Below, in pieces: positions 25,701 to 34,700 of a DNA stretch of 64,000 nt; positions within the stretch are counted from its first letter, which is position 1; each line of letters begins with the position of its first letter. The position numbers and the translations under genes were made by a program. The notes under the pieces are model-generated. The model was given only the letters and a program-made list of their open reading frames with translations. It did not search any database and was not told where the DNA came from. Source of the DNA: Liolophura sinensis (taxonomy: Eukaryota; Mollusca; Polyplacophora; Chitonida; Chitonidae); NCBI RefSeq assembly GCF_032854445.1, contig NC_088298.1, forward strand, positions 10,839,504 to 10,903,503, written 5' to 3'.

Positions 25701-28700
25701 CAATTGTATATTCATATGTAGGGTTTTCAACCGAATTGTAGCTACAATCTTTGTGCACTTAAGCGTGACTAACTTGACAAAGTCTTACCAGTGAGGAAGT
25801 CATCACTCAGACCTGTGGTACAGGAATCTTGGCGGGGGAACGGCTCATCGGGAGCTTTGTCAGAGCTCACGAGATGTTGTCGCTGAACAACTCCAGGAGA
25901 TGAGTCTGACTCTCCACCACTCTGTTTGGGTTGTATGTAAAATATTGACCTGGATCCCCTCTCGGCACTGCTATGTTCCTGGTGACCATCAGTCAAGTCC
26001 ACTTTCGGAATTAATGGCAGGAATTTGGCATCATCTGGCAAAAACAGGGTTAATGCATTAAAGAGAAACTGTTGGTATATTTCAAAAAATGTATGTAAAT
26101 ATATACCTATATAATATACATGGACAAAAATAAACAATATAAAAAATACTACGAATATGTAACCAAGACAGCACCTGTTGGCTTTAAATTATGTTCAATT
26201 AAAGACATAAATTAGGTAAATATTCAAATTTACAAAAAGCATATCCAGACTCTCAACTCACCCTCATCATCGTTTGACTCAATCTCCTGCACCCACAAGG
26301 GTTCCATGCTCTCGTCTCTGCTGAATGACTGGCTTAGCTCCTCTTTCACAGGACTCATCTCCAGGGATAGGGCAGCCTGTGGGGGAGGGGGCAAGACAGG
26401 TGCTCAGTACAAATACTTTGATATTCATTTATTTATTTATTTGATTGCTGAAGAGACAAAGACTGATCCAACTGAATTTTTTACAATCATCATTTTACAA
26501 TCCAAAAAATTATGTCTCCCAAGATACCAGTTTTGTCTGTGCATGTGCTACTGTTCAAAATCATTAATAAAGTTCCTAAAATTTATAAAATGCTTTGCAT
26601 TTTAACTTTTTCAAACTCTAGAAGCATTTATGGGACATCTGGTCTGCCACTTTTGGGCAGTATACAAGTAATTGTTAACAGGAAAACACAGTTTCTGTAT
26701 TCTCACATGGTTACTCCATCTAATAAACGTACACACATTTCTTACTATTCCAAACAAGAAAATGAAAGAAATGTAATTTTTGCTCTTAGCACAAGTAATA
26801 TCTGTGCTAAAAATTAGAAGAATTACAGCACAGTCCAATGTGACTGATGTAACTTGGGTACTGACCTCTCCAGGCTTGTACAGGGTGAAGTCATCCTGGA
26901 ACAGTGGGTGTCTATCCTGTACATTGATTGGTTCAATGAAAGAGGCATCCAGCAAAGCTTGTCCAATGGCTACCGCTTGTTCCCTGTAATTTGAATAAAG
27001 GAAGAACATAAATTTATATTTTCTCACAGTACTTTTCAATACGCTTGAACAAATAAAAAAAGTCAGAAATAACAAAAAAGTAATGAAATAAAGATTGACC
27101 CTAATTCTTCCAACCTTTTCAACCTCCTCTGTGACCAGTCCTTTAAAAGATTCTGGGGCAACAATGGGGCTTAGAGAAATAATTTGCACAGCTTTATGAA
27201 GTTTGCATTTTCAGTGACTCAAATGATTCAGTTTAGCATCATATTCATACATTAACACCACTGGAAAAAAATCCTTTAGGTTCAAGGCCGAAATGGCTAA
27301 CAATTTACAGCAATAAAAAAAACAAACATACATGCATGTGACCTGTCTCCTATACTTCAGATGTTTATACGTACTGACAATATGTCATAATCGACCACTT
27401 TTTGACGCACAGCGGATCATTTCATAAAGACATGATGGGATAAAATTGCCGTTTTTATGAGTTTTCTTGTCGTCCTTATATTAATTTTTTTGTATTAATT
27501 GTCTGCTTATTGTACACAAAATCTTGGTGAAAAAAAAATGATAGCACAAAAGTTTAAACAAAAAACTGTATTAATTTTCTTCATATTGTATACAAAAACA
27601 TTGGTGAAAAAAAATGATAGCACAGAAGTTTAAACAAAAAACTGTATTAATTTTCTTCATATTGTATACAAAAACATTGGTGAAAAAAAAATTATAGCAC
27701 AGAAGTTTAAACAAAAAACTGTATTAATTTTCTTCATATTGCATACAAAAACACTGGTGAAAAAAAATGATATTACACAAGTTAAACACAAAACTGTTTA
27801 TTTTTTTTTCATATTGTATACAAAAATAGTAGTGAAAATAAAATGATATTACAGAAGTTTGAGTGCAAAAAGTATGTGACAAGACCAATAATAGGGATGT
27901 TTGGAACTTTTTTTTACATAATTTCGAACTACACGATTAAATCTGAAATTCTCCAGCCTCTCAATTCACCTGCTGGCTGACTTGTTCTCCCCCAGCCACG
28001 AGATAATCTCTGATCCCACGATACAATTGGCGTACATGCGCAGCCGCACCCGATGGCTCTGTAGCTGGATGCCTCGCTCTGGGTCCTGGAGCTGTCTCCA
28101 CAGGTCCTTCAGCTGCTGAGAGTCCTGTAATCATCCACAAACCCCACCAAAGTGAGTTTAAAGATCATTTTGGATGAAATGACCACTTCAGTAGCTTTGC
28201 CTGGTTTTTCTTGCCAGGATTGTAGTTCTATTTTATTTATTACCTCTGGCAAGAGTTTTTGGTGGCACAAATTTGTCTGTCTGTTGGCAACTTCAGGGAA
28301 AAACTTACACTTGGATATAACGTTCTGCACCAATCGCTTAAATTTTGGTTGTGATCCAGATCTAGGAATCATTTTAAGAAATTCTTCACCCCTCTCAGAT
28401 AACAGAATTGCAGAGTACTGTCCCTTTCATTGTAGTGACAGAATTTGTACTTTTAGCTGTGGCAGAGGTATGAGCTCTCAAGAGTGTATTCCAGTTTACC
28501 CTGCATGAGACAAAATTCTCTCGTTTTTATTGGACAGTAACGGTCATGTCAGGGATGTGTATATTCCTGTATCCTTCAGCTGCCACCATACGTCTGTTGA
28601 CTATGGTATCTCCCTAGTGCAGATGTGAAACTACAGTGATTTGCCAACCTCAGAATTCTTCGCTGAATTTCATGCATCTTTTGCAATATAAATCCATTAC

Positions 28701-31700
28701 ACAGTTACTCAGTGATAGTGTCAGGAAATATGTGGTGTCAGTTAACCCACATACTGACTGATAATGCGTGTCACTGACACCATACATTTCCGTGTCCTGT
28801 CACTGAGTAACTGTGTAACTAATAGTATTTGTGTGATGTAACAGTAATGACTTTTCCTTATTTGGTAAGCTCAAAATGTACGCCACAATAGATGCAGGCA
28901 AATTCTTTCCCACAAACTTCGTGTAAGACCATGTAGAATTACAGAAAATTACAGACTGTACATTCTCACCTGCACTAACAGTTTCCTCTCAATCTGAATG
29001 CTCTCAGCACTGGGCAGCTCTGTGTGAGGGTTAAAGTCAAATGGGTTCCCAGGTAACGTGGAGGCCTTCACTAGATCAGGGGTGCTGGAGGACCTGAGTG
29101 CACGAAACAGCTATGAATTTTAATAGCCTTGCATAATGCATTCAGAAATGTGGAAAGGTAAAACGGTCATAGACACAGCAAGGCAACATGGTGTTCCTAA
29201 AATATTTAGCAACAAACTAACTTCTGTTTGTTTGTTTGTTTGATTGGTGTTTTATGCCGTACTCAAGAATATTTCACTTACACGACGGCGACCAGCATTA
29301 TGGTGGGTGGAAACCGACTAACTTCTGAAGTGTATTTATACTTCGCTAAATATGGCGCTGTTTTGTTACAGATATATTAAATCCACCTTTTTTCCTTTGT
29401 CCAGTATATCGTTAACTATCTCTTTATCATGTCTATACTGATGCAGATCACAAATCCACCTGCACAAGGATTCGCATAAAGGACTATAATATGACATTAA
29501 TTAATTAAAGAATCTGCCTTTGACAAGGAGCATGCAACTTTAGCGTCCTAATTTTTACAACTCACTCTTGGAATTGAATATAATAGTCGTATTGTCTGCT
29601 TTTTCCACTCCGCACTTTTACACATTCTCTTTGCAAAGTTGGATTTCCTTTTCCGCTCCACACTTTTACACCTTCTCTTTGCAAAATTGGATTTCCTTTT
29701 CCGCTCCACACTTTTACACCTTCTCTTTGCAAAGTTGGATTTCCTTTTCTGCTCCACACTTTCACACCTTCTCTTTGCAAAGTTGGATTTCCTTTTCCGC
29801 TCCACACTTTCACACCTTCTCTTTGCAACATTCCTTGGATTCTCATGAAGGAATCTAACTAGATTCTCTCTCAATGTTACGAAATTCTGATCCTATATCC
29901 TCCTGTATCGTTGGAGAATGCTTCAAATTATCACATTCCTACAGGAATTTTGGTGTGATGCCACTGCTGCGTGGTATTATAACATGTCTCATTCCCTTAA
30001 AGAATTAGAAGTAGCATCCTTTTCTTTTCAGAAGAGCTTGTAGAAGTATACATTATTAAAGTCCCTTAGTTTCACTCAATTAAACACTGGTGGAAAAACT
30101 ATCCCCTTTAGGCTGAACGCCAAGCCGGGAAGTTACAACTTCTTCTTTTAAGTCAATCCTCTCAAACCAGGATTGACCCTGGACTAGATAAAAGAGCAGT
30201 GGAAATCCATCCTGCAACAAGGAGGCACATTACATGCACTCTAAGGATTCCTTCATCGTCATATGACTGAAAAATTGTTAAGCACGACGTTAAACCCCAA
30301 GCGCTCACTCATTACAATATAGCTAGGCAACACCAATTTTATTTTGTGTTTTACAAGTTAGCAGACAACATTGAAAATCCACTGTTTTATTTTGTTTGAT
30401 CATAACATTTTAGATGATTTGCCTGTTTTTTCTAGGCTTTTCGATCACATAAATATTTTCATTTTACATTTTTAACAGAAATAATTGCTGGGATGGACCA
30501 CATTTCTGGCAACTTAGATGATTTTTCAGTTTTATTTTGATTTTCATACCCTCCTCTGACAATGAAAAAATACATTCATTCTGCCTGTAAAACAAAAACT
30601 GAAACTGGTGTGGCAGGGTGATTAGTTAGTGAAAAATTCAGTAAGTAGTCAGGTAATTTACTCTTGCCACCATTTCCTCAGTTACACTTCTCACCTGCCC
30701 TGTAGTAGCCCGTCCTCCCTAATTAACGACCGTCTCCTCATTAACACAGGTGTCCACCAGCCAAACTCCTGGTAGCTGCCAGAGTCCATGTCCACAGAAT
30801 CCATCTGGGGAAGCGTCCGCAAATCCTCCCGCGACAACTTCAGCTCACCTGAGAAGCCTGATTGCTGCATGCAGCTGAGAACAACGCGACAGCAGTAGGT
30901 GCACACACGCAGGTTACCTGTACAATAGAACATGTTAGCAGGTGGAACTCCTGTGATGTGTGTAAACATGTGGAGAGTCCAAATCTTACAACAACACTGA
31001 AGAGTACAGAGCCACAGAAGTGATATAGTGACTTTTTGGAACAGAAAAAAAAAATAACATGATGAAAAAAATACATGTAACATGGTAAAAAAAAAAGACA
31101 CAAAAAATGTGCCATATCTAAATTTCAGCTTTGGCAATCTCTCATACCAGCCAATCAGAATTAAATCTGTATCCCCTTAAACTAACTTCAAAATCCAATT
31201 CATTGCATCGATATCTGTCTATCCACTATAATAAATCACAATGACAATCAAGAGCTAATAGGTTTTTTGATATGACAGCCAATTATCATGTGACGCTTTC
31301 TGCGCTAGTGATTGGCCGAGTTCATTACAGCTTCTACAACAGCAGACTTTATGTTCACTTTAAACAAAGAAAACATACTGCATGCGAGGTTTTCTAAACT
31401 ACCACAATTTACTTTTAGCCCTTTTCTGTAGCACTGTGTGCAAGTCCGACATATCGGGAGACAGGATTTGTTTGAGTTTTTATCACATTCGGAGTTCGCA
31501 CAACACTGTCACTTACTTTATATCAAAATAAAATGCATGTTTTATGATTTCCTGTATACAGTTATGCCCAGACGTCGCCAGCGACAGATAAACTTATTGT
31601 TTTGCCTCTCACCAGCAAAATCACAAGATCAACGGGTCGACATGGAAATTTCGAGTCCTGTGATTGTAAGTGGCATGTATCTACATGTATAGATAAAATC

Positions 31701-34700
31701 AATCTGTATGACTAACATTTCATCCGAGGGCACTTCATTACGTATTAAGAAAATCAAGCATTCAGGTTTCGGAAAAATGGGCGGAAGTTGAAAGTCTTTC
31801 AAATTATGCCGGAATGAACAAAAACTGTTTAGCTGTATCGGCCCAACCCACGTATATGTAGGTGTCACTTAAATCACAGTTTGACATTTCATCTCGTCTG
31901 ATGGTAGGCCTAGTTTGCAAGTATTTATTCGCGGTATGCTAAATTCTGCTACAGCTTTGTATACAGAGTGCCCTGCAGTTTAAAAACAGATATTTGACAC
32001 GACACTTCAGATGCGTAAAGGTGCTGGTTAGTCATGCTTTATTTCCACAGGGTATCCTCCCAGGTTCCCATTTATCACAAAATAACGATAATAAAACAAT
32101 CAACCTGTTGTGAAGTGCATGTACTAAATTTATTATGATGAAAAGTGAGGAAAATATACACTGCTGGTTGTAGGAGCATAGGCGGAGTGCTCAGTGAAGT
32201 GTGCCCTTGTTCATTACATTCTTGAACTGTCCATATAATCCCCTGGCCACCCCAATGCTCTCCCGCGGCGCCCAGTCAGTAACAACCACAACCAACGCAA
32301 TGAATCCTGGGATACACTTTGCACCCCAAGGGTGAAACTTTAGGGTCATTTACCATATACCAATAAAATAAAAAAAATGCATGTACCTGGCTTTATGAGC
32401 CACTACTATCAGACTACTGTATGAGAACACTCGGCATTCCAGCCAAGCCTGACCATTCATGCAGAAATTCCAAACATAGGCTTTCCCCTGAATTCTGGGC
32501 CAAATTGGCCACATTGGCATATGTGATAATAAGGTGAGCATTTAGCCTCTAACCAGAATCTGGCCAAAACTCAGAAAAAGGCATACAAGTGCTGGCCAAA
32601 TTGTACACTGATCAGAGCCATTCATTTGATTATTGTTTCATGCTGTATTCAGGAATATTTCAATTCGAGGTAAAGCCCAGTGGGACTGCCTCACACTGTC
32701 ATGTAGCTGACCTTTCGCTCGGGAATAAGCAGTAGGACAAGGGCAATGTCCTGCACCAGATATTATTTTGACAGGGGTCAGCTGTTTGGTACAGAACAGC
32801 CATGTAAATAAAAACTTTTTCTAATAGTAGCAGGAAGAATTGCGATTATGTCCTGCACCATCTTAAAAATTATTTCGGGGCTTGTCAGACCCCTAACAAA
32901 GCTGCAGTCAAACACACGAATTGGAATTAAGCTTGAGACTGCGTTGATCAAAGGCATATAGAAGCCATTAGAAAAATACTGGTGCAAACAGCCCGCCAGA
33001 CAAAATTACCGCTGTAAAACACATACCTCTGTACCCCATGACTTTGCCTGGGAGTTCCTGATTACAACATTTACTACAGAAGATCTGCCCGCAGATACGG
33101 CAGTGGTGCCGACGGCGGAATGTCGTGAATTTGTCACCGCAATCGTAACACTCTCGGCAGCTACTGTCAGGCATCCAGTACTGCTTGAAATCACTGTCCT
33201 TGTATGTTTGTGGGGTCTGAAATACAGCAATTTATGTTTCAATGCAAAATGAATGAAGGGCCAGAAACTGGTGTCAACACACAAGAGGGCTTGAAGTTTG
33301 ATATGTGTGAATCTCTACAAATGAATATTGAAATGTCTTTGACACTGTCAGGTTTCTACTTAACACATAAAAGAAGTGAAAAATCCTTTCTTGTTCTGAT
33401 CCATTGCACTATGTTCATCAAAGTCAAAAAGTTAAAAATGATAAAGTAAACAGAAAAACCTGAAATATAAATATAAATAAATATGAATATAATTTAACAC
33501 ATAATTTAAATATAATACGTGTTTCATTTTTATTTAACTACCTACAGCACTTCTTATCTCCAGGATGTTACTGATCTGACTCAGGACAATAGTCAGTGGA
33601 CATCTAATAGTTACAATAACTACTTACAGCTCTTCCTCTCCCCAGGATATTGCTGATCTGACTCAGGACAATAGTCAGTGGACATCTAATAGTTACAATA
33701 ACTACTAACAGCACTTCTTCTCTCTAGGATATTGCTGATCTGACTCAGGACAATAGTCAGTGGATATCTAATAGTTACAGTAACTACTAACAGCACTTCT
33801 TCTCTCCAGGATGTTGTGATCTGTCTCAGGGCACTAGTCAGTGAACATCTAATAGTTACAATAACTACTAACAGCACTTCCTCTCTCCAGGATATTGCTG
33901 ATCTGACTCAGGAAGCTAGTCAGTGGATACCTAATAGTTACAGTAACTACTAACAGCACTTCTTCTTCTCTCCAGGATGTTGGTGATCTGTCTCAGGACA
34001 CTAGTCAGTGGACACCTAATAGTTACAATAACTACTAACAGCACTTCTTCTCTCCAGGATGTTACTGATCTGACTCAGGACACTAGTCAGTGGACATCTA
34101 ATAGTTACAATAACTACTTACAGCACTTCTTCTCTCCAGGATGTTGCTGATCTGTCTCAGGACACTAGTCAGTGGACTTCTAATAGTTACAATAACTACT
34201 AACAGCACTTCTTCTCTCTAGGATGTTACTGATCTGACTCAGGACACTAGTCAGTGGACATCTAATAGTTACAATAACTACTTACAGCACTTCTCTCTAG
34301 GATATTGCTGAACACTAGTCACAGTACATCTAATAGTTACAGTAAGTACTTACAGCACTTCTTCTCTCCAGGATATTGCTGATCTGACTCATAACACTAG
34401 TCAGAGTACGTCTTTGGTCAGATTGAGCAGCACCGTTCCCCTGCGACACATCGCTGTCAACTGAGACATTTGGGTCCTCCACATCTAAAACAGACATGTA
34501 CTGATTGGTAATTCAAGAAATTTCCACAGGGTCTGAGTCCCCAGTTTTTGGGGCAATTTAATTTATTGATTTGATTGTGTTTTGATGCCACAGCCAAGAA
34601 TTGTTCACCTGTATGTTGGCGGCCACGGTGGAGGAAACCAGTGCTCAAAATAAACCACAGACCTTTGGCACGTTATTGACAAGCTTTCCCACCTGTGACA

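Larger units (their letters stand above)
23192..26376 (-). other. PIKFYVE: PIKFYVE exons 9-12: linker leading into the chaperonin-like domain
   Basis: Exons 26262-26376, 25789-26034, 24599-24725 and 23192-23372. Exons 9 and 10 are acidic and Ser-rich (MEPLWVQEIESNDDEG; RSIFYIQPKQSGGESDSS) and weakly conserved. Exon 11 carries PPGWRSRDQLRDENREK, matching a conserved segment just before the CCT domain. Exon 12 holds HQEHMVSLLKQLLSQEGLS and EGDDMDIRKYVQIKK, a hallmark of the CCT-like domain start in Fab1/PIKfyve proteins. The donor of exon 12 seeds the tandem repeat at 22680-23165. Confidence 0.9.
28970..30917 (-). other. PIKFYVE: PIKFYVE exons 5-6: end of FYVE finger and Ser-rich linker
   Basis: Exons 30695-30917 and 28970-29093. 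Exon 5 begins with the final FYVE Cys pair (NLRVCTYC) and continues into a linker containing RRRSLIREDGLL. Exon 6 encodes a linker with NPFDFNPHTELPSAESIQIE. Splice sites are GT-AG and phases match both neighbours (phase 1 in, phase 0 out). The linker is poorly conserved in the family; I assign it by position and frame. Confidence 0.85.

Noticed and set aside
31438-31692. 84-codon plus-strand frame as a nested gene
   Set aside because: No recognisable domain; kept only as a weak note with the CpG-rich patch.
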